Shown: positions 1 to 6,843, counted from the first letter of the stretch. The stretch: 11,041 nucleotides of DNA from Victivallales bacterium (GCA_017458805.1 JAFTAC010000426.1:1-11041), one strand, 5' to 3'. The notes: generated by a model from the letters alone, not told the origin. A program made the numbers and translations.

Positions 1-13
1 CGGGAAAAAGTAA

Positions 14-31
14 CGACGACGAACGTCGTCG
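14..31. other. Short GC-rich hairpin upstream of pilC-like gene
   Basis: A perfect 7-bp inverted repeat, CGACGAC-GAAC-GTCGTCG, lies at the left edge of the window, 50 bp before the pilC-like start. It may sit just after or inside the end of an unseen upstream gene. The frame from base 1 stays open to a TAA at 64-66, and the next frame meets a TAA at 11-13, so the sequence alone does not show which, if either, is the real C-terminus. There is no T-run after the hairpin, so an intrinsic terminator is not supported. Confidence 0.35.
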
Positions 32-81
32 CACGCACAATCAGTTTCCTCAACCAATTCAAATAACCAAAGGAAAACGCT

Positions 82-1326
82 ATGCCACGATTCCAATACA
101 CAGCAGTGGACAGCAACGGCAAGGAGAAAAAAGGCATCCTTGAAGCCGATACCGATGTCGCCGCGACTGCCCAACTGAAACAGCAAGGTCTGTTTCCAAC
201 CAGCGTTGTTCAAGCGAAAAACACCAGTGGAAAGAGCGGAGCTGGCGCAGGCATGGGCTTCGGTCTCGCCGCGCCCAAAATCTCCACAAAGGCTCTGACG
301 ACCACGACCCGCCAGCTGGCGACTCTTCTTCAGGCTGGTCTGCCACTGGTGCGCGCCATCCGCACGCTTGAGCGTCAGGCAAAGGGCAGCGACCCCTCCC
401 TGAACAAGGTGCTCGGCAACCTGGCCGACCAGGTCGAAGGCGGTGCCACCTTCTCCGAAGCGCTCTCCTCGCACCCCAAATCCTTCAACAAACTCTACGT
501 CAGCATGGTGCGCGCAGGTGAGGCCTCTGGTGCTATGGAAGTCGTTCTTGTGCGACTGGCGGAGTTCATGGAAAAGGCCGCGCGTATCGCGGGCAAGGTC
601 AAATCAGCGTTGATGTACCCTATCGCCGTTCTGTTCATCGCAGGTACCATCACGGCGGGCTTGATGATCTTCATCGTCCCCAAGTTCTCCAAGATGTTCG
701 ATGAAATGCTCCCTGGCGAGCCGATGCCCGCCATCACCAACTTCGTCGTCGGATGTAGTAATGCTATGGCAAACCACGCACTTTCGGTGTTTGCGGGCTT
801 TATTGTCTTTATCATCCTATTCAAGATATTCCTGAAAACGAAAGTGGGGGTGTACTGTTTCGACTTCATTGCCTTGAAGATGCCACCGTTCAGCGCGCTG
901 GTCGTGCGTAACGTATCAGCGCGATTCTGTCGAACGCTGGGTACGCTGATGGCCTCAGGTGTGGCCGTCCTGCAGGCCCTTCAGATCGTGAAGGACACTG
1001 CAGGCAATGAATTGGTGGCGCGCGCCATCCAGTCGGTCCACGACGCCGTGAAGGAAGGTGAAGGCATGACAAAGCCGCTGGAGGCCTCTGGCGTCTTCCC
1101 CCTGATGCTCTGCTCCATGGTGGAAGTCGGTGAGGAAACTGGTGCGCTGCCCGACATGTTGAACCGTGTTGCAGCCGTCTATGAGGAAGAGGTTGACCGC
1201 GCAGTCGAAGCCCTGACCTCCATGATCGAGCCGTTGATGATTGCCTTCCTGGCCGTCGTCGTCGGTGGTATCGTCATCGCCATGTTCGCGCCACTCGTCA
1301 AGATGATTGACAAACTCGGTGGCTGA
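82..1326 (+). CDS. Type II secretion / type IV pilus inner-membrane platform protein (PilC/GspF family)
   Basis: This is a polytopic inner-membrane protein of the GspF/PilC family, the platform on which the assembly ATPase of type IV pilus and type II secretion machines acts. The 414-residue length is normal for the family (about 400). The N-terminus MPRFQYTAVDSNGKEKKG is the typical cytoplasmic start. Two T2SSF repeats are visible at about residues 72-197 and 275-398, with the repeat signatures GEASG (146-150) and GEETGALPDML (350-360). Hydrophobic segments are at about 178-199, 232-251 and 383-405, matching the usual three-helix topology. The start is fixed by an AAAGGA ribosome binding site at 69-74, seven bases before the ATG. 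The upstream partner, often a PilB/PilT-type ATPase, would lie outside the window. The pseudopilin at 4943-5680 could be a substrate of such a machine, but it is on the other strand and not in this operon. PilC versus GspF cannot be separated from this gene alone. Confidence 0.95.
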   Translation: MPRFQYTAVDSNGKEKKGILEADTDVAATAQLKQQGLFPTSVVQAKNTSGKSGAGAGMGFGLAAPKISTKALTTTTRQLATLLQAGLPLVRAIRTLERQAKGSDPSLNKVLGNLADQVEGGATFSEALSSHPKSFNKLYVSMVRAGEASGAMEVVLVRLAEFMEKAARIAGKVKSALMYPIAVLFIAGTITAGLMIFIVPKFSKMFDEMLPGEPMPAITNFVVGCSNAMANHALSVFAGFIVFIILFKIFLKTKVGVYCFDFIALKMPPFSALVVRNVSARFCRTLGTLMASGVAVLQALQIVKDTAGNELVARAIQSVHDAVKEGEGMTKPLEASGVFPLMLCSMVEVGEETGALPDMLNRVAAVYEEEVDRAVEALTSMIEPLMIAFLAVVVGGIVIAMFAPLVKMIDKLGG

Positions 1327-1336
1327 GTTAGGGGGC

Positions 1337-1361
1337 AACGACGGCGTACCTCGCCGTCGTT
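1337..1361 (+). terminator. Hairpin after pilC-like gene
   Basis: A perfect 10-bp stem (AACGACGGCG / CGCCGTCGTT) with a 5-nt loop (TACCT) starts 10 bp after the pilC-like stop codon. Its position fits a terminator, but the following bases (TTACACG) are only weakly T-rich. Because the next gene is convergent, it may also help stop leuA transcription. Confidence 0.5.
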
Positions 1362-1379
1362 TACACGTCCCAGTGTTTT

Positions 1380-1417
1380 TGCAATGCGCCAGACAGATTC
1401 CTGTCTGGCGCATTGCA
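1380..1417. terminator. Strong 17-bp hairpin between convergent genes, probable bidirectional terminator
   Basis: A perfect inverted repeat with arms 1380-1396 (T, then GCAATGCGCCAGACAG) and 1401-1417 and a 4-nt loop ATTC. It lies midway between the 3' ends of the pilC-like gene (+) and leuA (-). The + strand continues with ATGTTGTTTCC, which is moderately T-rich. The minus strand continues into A's rather than T's, so on the minus side it resembles an mRNA-end hairpin more than a classic intrinsic terminator. Confidence 0.6.
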
Positions 1418-1446
1418 TGTTGTTTCCAATGAAACAATTGTAGTTT

Positions 1447-3147
1447 CTACACCCGCATCATTCGGTTGAGCGAGGAGACGATGGCGCTGACGGCGCCGTG
1501 GACGATATTGGCGCCAAAGCCGACGCCGAAGAAGGTCTTGCCGTCAGCCAGCTTTTCCATGGAGACGATGGTGATGGATTCGGCATCAACCGTTGAGCCG
1601 ATGGAGCGCTCCTCGTAGTTTATGAGTTTGAAATCAGGGAGGTTCAGCTGGCGCATGGCATTGGCGAAGGCCGCAACTGGACCATCGCCGACATCATGCA
1701 GGACAAAGCTCTTGCCGTGCATCTCCAAATGAACTTCGGAGTGGATTTTGGAAGGATTGGCCACATCGGGGCGCGGCCAGTAGTTGATGAGCCGCAGGGG
1801 GGCATCCTGCTTGGCGAATTCGTGCAGAAAGAGATCCCAAATCTCATCGGGACGAAGCTCACGCGCCGCCTCTTCGGTGCGCTTCTGTACATAGTTTGCC
1901 AGCTCGGTGAGCAGCTCCTTGGGGAGCTGGATGCCATACGATTCGGCCAGGACATGCGCTATGCCGCCCCTGCCCGACTGGCTGTTGATGCGGATGGCTC
2001 CCGCGAAACTGCGCCCGATTGTGGCAGGGTTGATGTGGAGATAGGGTATCTTCCAGCCGTGGAAATGGTTGCGTATCTCATCGACCTTGTCGAGCCCCTT
2101 GTGGATGGCATCCTGATGGGAACCAGAAAACGCGGTGAACACCAACTCGCCAGCGTATGGCTGGCGTGGCGGAATGGGCATGCTGGTCAGCTCGGAGACC
2201 TTTGCCGCCAACTCTTCCAAGTCGCTGAAGTCCAGCCCTGTGTCGAGACCGAGGTACTGGAGGTTCATGGCAAAGGTGACGAGGTCTAGGTTGCCTGAGC
2301 GTTCGCCATTGCCGAACAGCGTGCCTTCCACGCGCTCACCGCCAGCCAGCAGAGCCAGCTCCGTGGAGGCGACGGCTCCGCCCATGTCGTTGTGCGCATG
2401 GAGCGAGATGATGCTTTTGGCGTGCTGGGTGCTCTTTTCGATGAACGCCTCGATTCTGTCGGGGTAGAAGGTTGGCAGTGCGCGCTCCACCGTGCATGGC
2501 AGGTTGATGATGATCTTTTCCCCAGGCATTGGATTCCACGTCTCTACGACGGCATCACAAAGTTCAACGGCAAAGTCGAGGTCGGCGTCAGTGAACTCCT
2601 CTGGAGAGAACTCCAGGCCGATTTTGCTGCCGTTTAGTTCGTCATCGGCCATCTTCCGCACAAGCCGCACACTATCAAGGGTGCGCTTGACAAGTTCCTT
2701 GCGTGTCTCCCCCAGAACATAGCGGTAGTGCAGCTCGGATATCGGGATATAGATATGGCACACCGCCTTGTGAATCCCCTTCAATGCGTTCATTGTGCGC
2801 CTGATGATGTGCTCCCGCGCCTGGGTCAGCACGGAGACTGTCACGTCGGATGGAATCAACGAGCGTTCGATGAGGTCGCGGCAGAAGGTCCACTCGTCCA
2901 TGGAGGCGGCAGGAAAGCCGATTTCAATCTCCTTGAAGCCTACGTCGGTGAGCAGCTTGAAGTAGCTCTCCTTCTGGTAGGGGTCCATAGGCTTCGGCAG
3001 AGCCTGGTTGCCGTCGCGCAAATCGACAGCACACCATGCAGGGGACTTGGTCAGCCGCCGTGTTGGCCACTGTCTGTTTTTCGGTGAATAGTGCCGTGGA
3101 TAGGCGTAGCCCTCCATGGCTGGAAACTGTGGTTTATTATCGTACAT
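1447..3147 (-). CDS. leuA: 2-isopropylmalate synthase (LeuA, long form)
   Basis: Condenses acetyl-CoA with 2-oxoisovalerate to give 2-isopropylmalate, the first committed step of leucine synthesis in the cytoplasm. At 566 residues it matches the long LeuA form, which has an N-terminal extension before the TIM barrel. The barrel carries the catalytic DLRDGNQAL motif (residues 42-50, R44/D45) and the metal-binding HAHND motif (250-254) followed by FGNGERSGN (278-286). The C-terminal part from about 450, with GKSFVLHDVGDGP (478-490) and IGSTVDAESI (516-525), is the LeuA regulatory dimer domain that gives leucine feedback inhibition in known members. The start follows a poor Shine-Dalgarno region. 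An internal Met at residue 11 has no better site, so the longer form is kept. It is the last gene of the minus-strand run, 42 bp after the glycosyltransferase. No leucine leader peptide or T-box is visible in that short gap. Confidence 0.95.
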   Translation of the reverse strand: MYDNKPQFPAMEGYAYPRHYSPKNRQWPTRRLTKSPAWCAVDLRDGNQALPKPMDPYQKESYFKLLTDVGFKEIEIGFPAASMDEWTFCRDLIERSLIPSDVTVSVLTQAREHIIRRTMNALKGIHKAVCHIYIPISELHYRYVLGETRKELVKRTLDSVRLVRKMADDELNGSKIGLEFSPEEFTDADLDFAVELCDAVVETWNPMPGEKIIINLPCTVERALPTFYPDRIEAFIEKSTQHAKSIISLHAHNDMGGAVASTELALLAGGERVEGTLFGNGERSGNLDLVTFAMNLQYLGLDTGLDFSDLEELAAKVSELTSMPIPPRQPYAGELVFTAFSGSHQDAIHKGLDKVDEIRNHFHGWKIPYLHINPATIGRSFAGAIRINSQSGRGGIAHVLAESYGIQLPKELLTELANYVQKRTEEAARELRPDEIWDLFLHEFAKQDAPLRLINYWPRPDVANPSKIHSEVHLEMHGKSFVLHDVGDGPVAAFANAMRQLNLPDFKLINYEERSIGSTVDAESITIVSMEKLADGKTFFGVGFGANIVHGAVSAIVSSLNRMMRV

Positions 3148-3174
3148 TATCTATGTTAATCTCACTAACGCCAT

Positions 3175-3193
3175 CTAGTACATTCTGTACTAG
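3175..3193. promoter_or_regulatory. Perfect palindrome overlapping the glycosyltransferase stop, upstream of leuA
   Basis: CTAGTACA-TTC-TGTACTAG is an 8-bp perfect inverted repeat with a 3-nt centre. The TAG stop of the glycosyltransferase (3190-3192) lies in its right arm, and leuA begins 27 bp further downstream on the minus strand. No T-run follows in either direction, so a terminator is unlikely. An operator or mRNA-processing hairpin for leuA is possible. Function is inferred only from symmetry and place. Confidence 0.3.
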
Positions 3194-3876
3194 CAGAACC
3201 AGTTGTATTTCAGGATATACCAGATAGCGGCAACGCCGTCCTTCCAGCCGATTTTCTTGCCGCTGTCAAAGGAACGCGCGTGATAGGCGATGGGCATCTC
3301 GTAGATGCGGCAGCGCTTCTTGGATAGTTTGGCGGTGATTTCGGGTTCGATGCCAAAGCGGTTGCACTCCAGGGTCATTCCCTTGAAGAGGTCGGCGCGT
3401 ATCATCTTGTAGCAGGTCTCCATGTCCGTCAAGTGGAGGTTGGAGCAGATGTTGGAGATGGTGGTGAGTATTTTGTTGCCCGTATAGTGCCAGAAGGTAT
3501 CCACCAGAATCTCGCGCCCCGAATAGCGGCTACCATAGACCGCGTCCGCCTCGCCCGTTTCCATGGGGCGTATGAGGCGCGGAAACTCCGATGGCGAGTA
3601 CTCCAAATCAGCGTCCTGGATGATGACGGCATCGCCTGTCACATTGGCCTGCGCCGTGCGGATGGCGGCTCCTTTGCCCTTGTTTACCTCGTGCTTGAGG
3701 ATTTTCAAGTCGGCTGCGGGTGGAAGAGTCGCCAACTTCGCCTCGGTACCATCCGTGGAGCAGTCGTTCACCACGATGATTTCCAAGTCCTTGACACCGC
3801 AGTTCCGCACCTGGGAGATAATCTCCAGCACGGTTTCCTCTTCATTGTAAACAGGTATGATGACAGACAACTTCAT
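3190..3876 (-). CDS. Glycosyltransferase family 2, DPM1-like (polyprenyl-phosphate sugar transferase type)
   Basis: A GT-A fold family 2 glycosyltransferase of 228 residues. The visible order is VIIPVYNEE (5-13), VVNDCSTDGT (35-44, nucleotide binding), NKGKGAAIRTA (65-75), QDADLEY (87-93, with D88/D90 as metal and sugar-nucleotide ligands), GSRY (115-118) and TDMETCYK (150-157). This pattern is that of the dolichol/undecaprenyl-phosphate mannose or glucose synthase group, which moves a sugar from a nucleotide carrier to a polyprenyl phosphate at the cytoplasmic membrane face. There is no C-terminal membrane segment, so it would be a peripheral protein like soluble DPM1. The start is supported by an AGGGAG site (3884-3889) that overlaps the stop codon of the upstream transporter gene, with a 7-base spacer, implying translational coupling. 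The actual sugar and lipid cannot be read from the sequence. A role with the adjacent transporter as synthase plus flippase is an inference. Confidence 0.9.
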   Translation of the reverse strand: MKLSVIIPVYNEEETVLEIISQVRNCGVKDLEIIVVNDCSTDGTEAKLATLPPAADLKILKHEVNKGKGAAIRTAQANVTGDAVIIQDADLEYSPSEFPRLIRPMETGEADAVYGSRYSGREILVDTFWHYTGNKILTTISNICSNLHLTDMETCYKMIRADLFKGMTLECNRFGIEPEITAKLSKKRCRIYEMPIAYHARSFDSGKKIGWKDGVAAIWYILKYNWFC

Positions 3877-3887
3877 CGTTCAACTCC

Positions 3888-4727
3888 CTAAATGGACAAC
3901 AGCACGACAGCGCCTACACCGCTAACCATTGCCACGATCTTACGCCAATCGCATTTCTCCTTCAGCCAGATTACCCCCATCACGAAGGTGAGCAGGAAAC
4001 TCATCTGCGCAATGGGGAGCACACGGCTGGCATCCCCCAGCTTCAGCGAACATGCCATGCACCATATAATGATGCAGACCAACAGTCCAGACACCGCGCC
4101 GTATTTGTAGATGTTGGCGTCTTTCAACCATTTCAGGCTGCGTTCGCGGAAAATGGAATAGAGAATGCCGACCACAATCCACATCAGGCAGTTGATCATC
4201 ACGACCGTGTTCTTGTCGGCCCCATGCTCAAAGCCATAGCGATAGGCAAGCCCCATGATGGCACGCAGCACAGCCGCCAGCACCGCCAATCCAAAGCCCA
4301 GGCGGCTAAATCCGACCGCAGTCGAACGCGGTAGAAACATCACGATGGCAAGCAGCGCCAGTACGATGCCGCACCAGTGCAGCGGGCTGATGTGTTCGTT
4401 CAGCAGCAAACAGGCCCCCAGCACCACAAACACCATGTTCATGCGGTAAATCGTGGAGCATAGCCCCGCGCTCTGAAGTCCCATCGCTTCGATTAGTAAT
4501 ATGTTCGCAGCCACCGACATGAAGCCTGCAAGCACCCCCCATGTCAGCGTCGCACGGAGATTCACCGTCGTGCAGGGGAAAAACAACTGCGCCACCAGCC
4601 AGAAACAGCCCACCACTGCGACAAAGCCGCCTATGGAGCGCATCTTGTCCGCAAAAAGCTTGAATACAAAGTCGTTCAATGCTGTCAGGAATAAACTCCC
4701 GAGAGCAAATAAAATAGCAGTGGTCAT
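3888..4727 (-). CDS. EamA/DMT-family membrane transporter
   Basis: A 279-residue, strongly hydrophobic protein with about ten predicted helices arranged as two homologous halves, the hallmark of EamA (drug/metabolite) transporters. The first-half signature is RMNMVFVVLGACLLLNEHIS (95-114) followed by a hydrophobic helix to about 133. The second-half copy is VLPIAQMSFLLTFVMGVIWL (237-256) followed by EKCDWRKI and a last helix. No signal peptide is needed. The gene is 11 bp upstream of the DPM1-like glycosyltransferase, whose ribosome binding site overlaps this stop codon. Because some DMT proteins (ArnE/ArnF) flip lipid-linked sugars made by family 2 transferases, a flippase role is plausible here, but export of a small metabolite is equally allowed. 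The upstream leader is odd: a tandem-repeat hairpin ends 15 bp before the ATG, and the bases between are A-rich without a GAGG-type ribosome binding site. Confidence 0.88.
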   Translation of the reverse strand: MTTAILFALGSLFLTALNDFVFKLFADKMRSIGGFVAVVGCFWLVAQLFFPCTTVNLRATLTWGVLAGFMSVAANILLIEAMGLQSAGLCSTIYRMNMVFVVLGACLLLNEHISPLHWCGIVLALLAIVMFLPRSTAVGFSRLGFGLAVLAAVLRAIMGLAYRYGFEHGADKNTVVMINCLMWIVVGILYSIFRERSLKWLKDANIYKYGAVSGLLVCIIIWCMACSLKLGDASRVLPIAQMSFLLTFVMGVIWLKEKCDWRKIVAMVSGVGAVVLLSI

Positions 4728-4742
4728 TTTTCTTTTTTTGTG

Positions 4743-4762
4743 GCGCGGGACAGAGCCCGCGC
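4743..4762 (-). other. Array A terminal hairpin beside transporter start
   Basis: GCGCGGG / CCCGCGC, 7 bp with a 6-nt loop (CTCTGT on the minus strand). It is the last module before the transporter start codon and is followed on the minus strand by CACAAAAAAAGAAAA and then ATG. It could affect ribosome access or protect the 3' part of an upstream mRNA segment. Confidence 0.7.
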
Positions 4763-4781
4763 CTCTTCATGCCGCGCTTGC

Positions 4782-4801
4782 GCGCGGGACAGAGCCCGCG
4801 C
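4782..4801 (-). other. Array A middle hairpin
   Basis: The same 7-bp stem and CTCTGT loop as the terminal copy, formed where a full 24-nt module follows the 15-nt module. The identity to the terminal copy is perfect over the 20 bases of the hairpin. Confidence 0.7.
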
Positions 4802-4865
4802 CTCTTCATGCCGCGCCTCTTCATGCCGCGCCTCTTCATGCCGCGCCTCTCCAGGCCGCGCTTGC

Positions 4866-4885
4866 GTGCGGGACAGAGCCCGCGC
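4866..4885 (-). other. Array A upstream hairpin with one altered stem base
   Basis: On the minus strand the stem is GCGCGGG / CCCGCAC with loop CTCTGT. One G has changed to A compared with the other two copies. This leaves a C-A mismatch in minus-strand RNA, or a G-U pair on the opposite strand, so the stem is slightly weaker in the sense direction. Confidence 0.6.
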
Positions 4886-4942
4886 CTCTTCATGCCGCGC
4901 CTCTCCAGGCCGCGCCTCTCCAGGCCGCGCCTCTCCAGGCTA

Positions 4943-5680
4943 TTATTTCCCAGGGTCGTACTGCGCCCAGAGGCGGGCGTTGGTAGCGTCTTTCGAGGAC
5001 ATGGCGATGGGGTTGCGTGCCTCGGCGTGACCGTCGAGCATGATCAGGTTGGTGTTGCCTCCGTGGAGGTCGCCGACGCCGCCATAGACCTTGTTGCCGA
5101 GATCCCATTTCGGTGTGGATTCGTACGGGGAATAGACCCAGCCATTGAGGATGGAATGGGCGTCGTTTGTGCCGATCTGGCGGCATGCCGCATAGAAGGT
5201 CTGGGAGGGGGTCTTGTGGGTGTGGATGGGCGCACGGGCGCGGCTGCCCTCCAGCTTACTGTGATAGGGCATGGCGTATGTCCAATTGTAGGCGAAGCCG
5301 AAGCCAGTCGCATAGGTGTCGTTGGTCTTGGAGGGGCATTTGAATATCTTCGCATCCCCGACGTGCGGATAGAGGTAGGCAAACCAGTTGTTTCCCGTGA
5401 AGCCGGTGGGATTCCCCCAGGAGGAGGGTACGCTTAGTGCCGTGTAGTCTGTCGGGGTGCTGTTTGCCGTAAACATGTTTCCGTATGCCAGGGAGTCGTC
5501 GTTCTCCTGCACATAAAGCTGAAGTCCGAGAGCCAGTTGCTTGCAGTTGCTGGTGCAGGAAATGGCACGGGCCTTTTCGCGCGCCTTCGACAGGGCTGGC
5601 AACAGCATCGCAGCCAAAATCGCGATAATGGCAATGACCACCAGCAGTTCAATCAACGTGAATTGGATGATTCGTTTCAT
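4943..5680 (-). CDS. Type II pseudopilin-like protein with H-X9-DG motif
   Basis: A 245-residue protein with a prepilin-type N-terminus: short basic leader MKRIIQ, then FTLIELLVVIAIIAILAAML (7-26), with the conserved glutamate E11 at position +5 of the predicted mature chain. The hydrophobic helix would anchor it in the inner membrane and may allow assembly into a pseudopilus. After it come LSKAREKARAISC and a second cysteine at 46, then a globular domain ending in the H-X9-DG motif (H206, D216, G217). This combination is typical of the large families in Lentisphaerota and Planctomycetota. The residue before the cleavage site is Q rather than the usual G. The start is set by GAGGT at 5686-5690, five bases before the ATG, the same spacing as in the upstream gene. 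It lies 40 bp after the 315-residue gene, and its stop codon touches array A. Its specific function is unknown. Confidence 0.9.
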   Translation of the reverse strand: MKRIIQFTLIELLVVIAIIAILAAMLLPALSKAREKARAISCTSNCKQLALGLQLYVQENDDSLAYGNMFTANSTPTDYTALSVPSSWGNPTGFTGNNWFAYLYPHVGDAKIFKCPSKTNDTYATGFGFAYNWTYAMPYHSKLEGSRARAPIHTHKTPSQTFYAACRQIGTNDAHSILNGWVYSPYESTPKWDLGNKVYGGVGDLHGGNTNLIMLDGHAEARNPIAMSSKDATNARLWAQYDPGK

Positions 5681-5720
5681 TTCTTACCTCGCTTGATTTG
5701 AATTGTTATTTTTTGAATCC

Positions 5721-6668
5721 CTAGAATACCTTGTATTGGTTTGTCACAAGCAGCGTGGTTTTCACGCCTGGCTTGAGACTGGCGGGTGTGCCGCCGGCGG
5801 CCTCGATTTCCATAAAGCCAGATGGGTCGCAGTATGCGGAGAAGCGGCTGGGCTTGCGGCCGCAGTTAGGCTTGTCAGGGTCGCCGTCGTCAATGGCGAT
5901 GTACTCCAGCCCCTCGGCCAGAACCGCCGCGCTGCGGCGCACGGAGAAACCGCGTCCCCTGTCGGTGAAGAGCAGCCAGTTCGCCTTGGGGGAGATGCCC
6001 AGCTGGAAGCGGAATTCGGTGACCATCTCCACCTCAATGCCGTTTTCGGTCTCCTTGCGGTGGCAGCTGCTGTCCCATGGATAGAGGTCACGGACATCCT
6101 CTGCCGAGAGCTTTGGCAGGGTGAGCGTGCAGTCGGCGCCACAGTCGAACTGGCACAGGGACCACGGCGCGATGACCGCCTCGCTCTGCGCTATCTCGCG
6201 TGTCCCAATGTACTCGATTCCCTCGGTGATGGAGACCGTCAGTTCCTTTGCACCTGAAGAAACGGTGATGTCCCGCGAGAAGATGAAGGGCATACCTACG
6301 CCATTGGTGTTGACCAGATCCACCTCTGCCTCTGCCAAGGCGGTGTTCTGCGTGGATTTCTTCACGAGGTAGCGCGCGTTTGTCAGGCTTGGCGGCACGC
6401 GCCAGTTGCCCGTGGGGTACTCATAGCCTAGGCAGGAGCCTTCGGGGGCTGGCCAGAAGCCGTCGCCACCTGGGTTGATGTAGTTGTCGCGCGTGCTGAT
6501 GCCCGCGATGGCCTCCTCGTTGACGCGGTTGAGCACCACGCCATCCTTGAAGGCAAAGATGCGCCCTTCCACATCCAATGCCATGATGACGCCGTCGCGC
6601 TCATCACCGACGATGTGGTAACGCCGCCCTGCGGCCTTGTATCGTTCTGTCAGTTCTTTGATTAGCAT
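5721..6668 (-). CDS. Uncharacterised 315-residue protein, possibly galactose-mutarotase-like beta-sandwich
   Basis: No firm family is recognised. The composition (many beta-type stretches, aromatic and glycine-rich motifs) and the segment INPGGDGFWPAPEG (64-77), followed by GNWRVPPSL (87-95), resemble aldose-1-epimerase/mutarotase-like proteins of unknown function found beside glycoside hydrolases (the DUF4380/DUF6786 type, from memory). No signal peptide or membrane segment is visible, so a cytoplasmic location is expected. The start at 6668 is supported by AGAGGT (6674-6679) five bases upstream. The gene follows the 701-residue hydrolase-like gene, separated only by repeat array B, and precedes the pseudopilin by 40 bp. 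A role in binding or isomerising a sugar released by its neighbour would fit the context but is inference. Confidence 0.75.
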   Translation of the reverse strand: MLIKELTERYKAAGRRYHIVGDERDGVIMALDVEGRIFAFKDGVVLNRVNEEAIAGISTRDNYINPGGDGFWPAPEGSCLGYEYPTGNWRVPPSLTNARYLVKKSTQNTALAEAEVDLVNTNGVGMPFIFSRDITVSSGAKELTVSITEGIEYIGTREIAQSEAVIAPWSLCQFDCGADCTLTLPKLSAEDVRDLYPWDSSCHRKETENGIEVEMVTEFRFQLGISPKANWLLFTDRGRGFSVRRSAAVLAEGLEYIAIDDGDPDKPNCGRKPSRFSAYCDPSGFMEIEAAGGTPASLKPGVKTTLLVTNQYKVF

Positions 6669-6689
6669 TGTTTACCTCTTTCTTTTTTA

Positions 6690-6709
6690 GCGGCGGGCAG
6701 AGCCGCCGC
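6690..6709 (-). other. Array B terminal hairpin
   Basis: GCGGCGG / CCGCCGC, 7-bp stem with loop CTCTGC on the minus strand, in the last unit before the 315-residue gene. It has the same place and loop type as the terminal hairpin of array A but a different stem sequence. Confidence 0.7.
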
Positions 6710-6820
6710 ATCTCCATGCTTGAGAGCCGCCGTATCTCCATGCTTGAGAGCCGCCGTATCTCCATGCTTGAGAGCCGCCGCATCTCCATGCTTGAGAGCC
6801 GCCGCATCTCCATGCCTTGT

Positions 6821-6838
6821 CGGCGGGCGGAGCCGCCG
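6821..6838 (-). other. Array B first hairpin
   Basis: CGGCGG / CCGCCG, 6-bp stem with loop CTCCGC on the minus strand, in unit 1 just after the stop codon of the 701-residue gene. Four units lacking the right arm separate it from the terminal hairpin. Confidence 0.65.
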
Positions 6839-6843
6839 CATCT

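Larger units (their letters stand above)
4743..4940 (-). repeat. Array A: modular tandem repeat with hairpins filling the intergenic region
   Basis: Read on the minus strand, 198 bp divide exactly into modules. Module a is the 15-mer GCATGAAGAGGCGCG (five copies), with variant a' GCCTGGAGAGGCGCG (four copies). Module b is 24 nt, beginning GGCTCTGTCCCGC and ending GCAAGCGCG; it occurs twice in full and once cut to 15 nt. From 4940 downward the order is a' a' a' a b a' a a a b a b(cut). Wherever b follows a, GCGCGGG at the junction pairs with CCCGCGC across the loop CTCTGT. The array starts two bases after the pseudopilin stop codon and ends 15 bp before the transporter start. All modules are multiples of three in length, so some frames stay open. 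The internal order indicates expansion by duplication of both short and long units. Confidence 0.95.

Noticed and set aside
1..66. C-terminal end of an upstream gene
   Set aside because: Two frames could end here (stops at 11-13 and 64-66), and too few codons are visible to recognise a family.
1696..2289. 197-codon plus-strand open frame
   Set aside because: Lies inside leuA on the opposite strand, where catalytic and regulatory domains are unmistakable.
4743..4762. Intrinsic terminator at the array hairpins
   Set aside because: On the transcribed (minus) strand the hairpins are followed by A's, not T's. On the + strand the T-run comes before the hairpin.
4306..4893. Repeat-encoded protein beginning MKRRGLCPARKRG and continuing across the transporter gene
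   Set aside because: The downstream part runs in another frame over a clear EamA coding region. The basic repeats are what any GC-rich 15/24-mer without stops gives.
4769..5437. Plus-strand open frame over array A and the pseudopilin
   Set aside because: Antisense to a recognised pseudopilin gene, with its N-terminal half made of repeats; no family resemblance.
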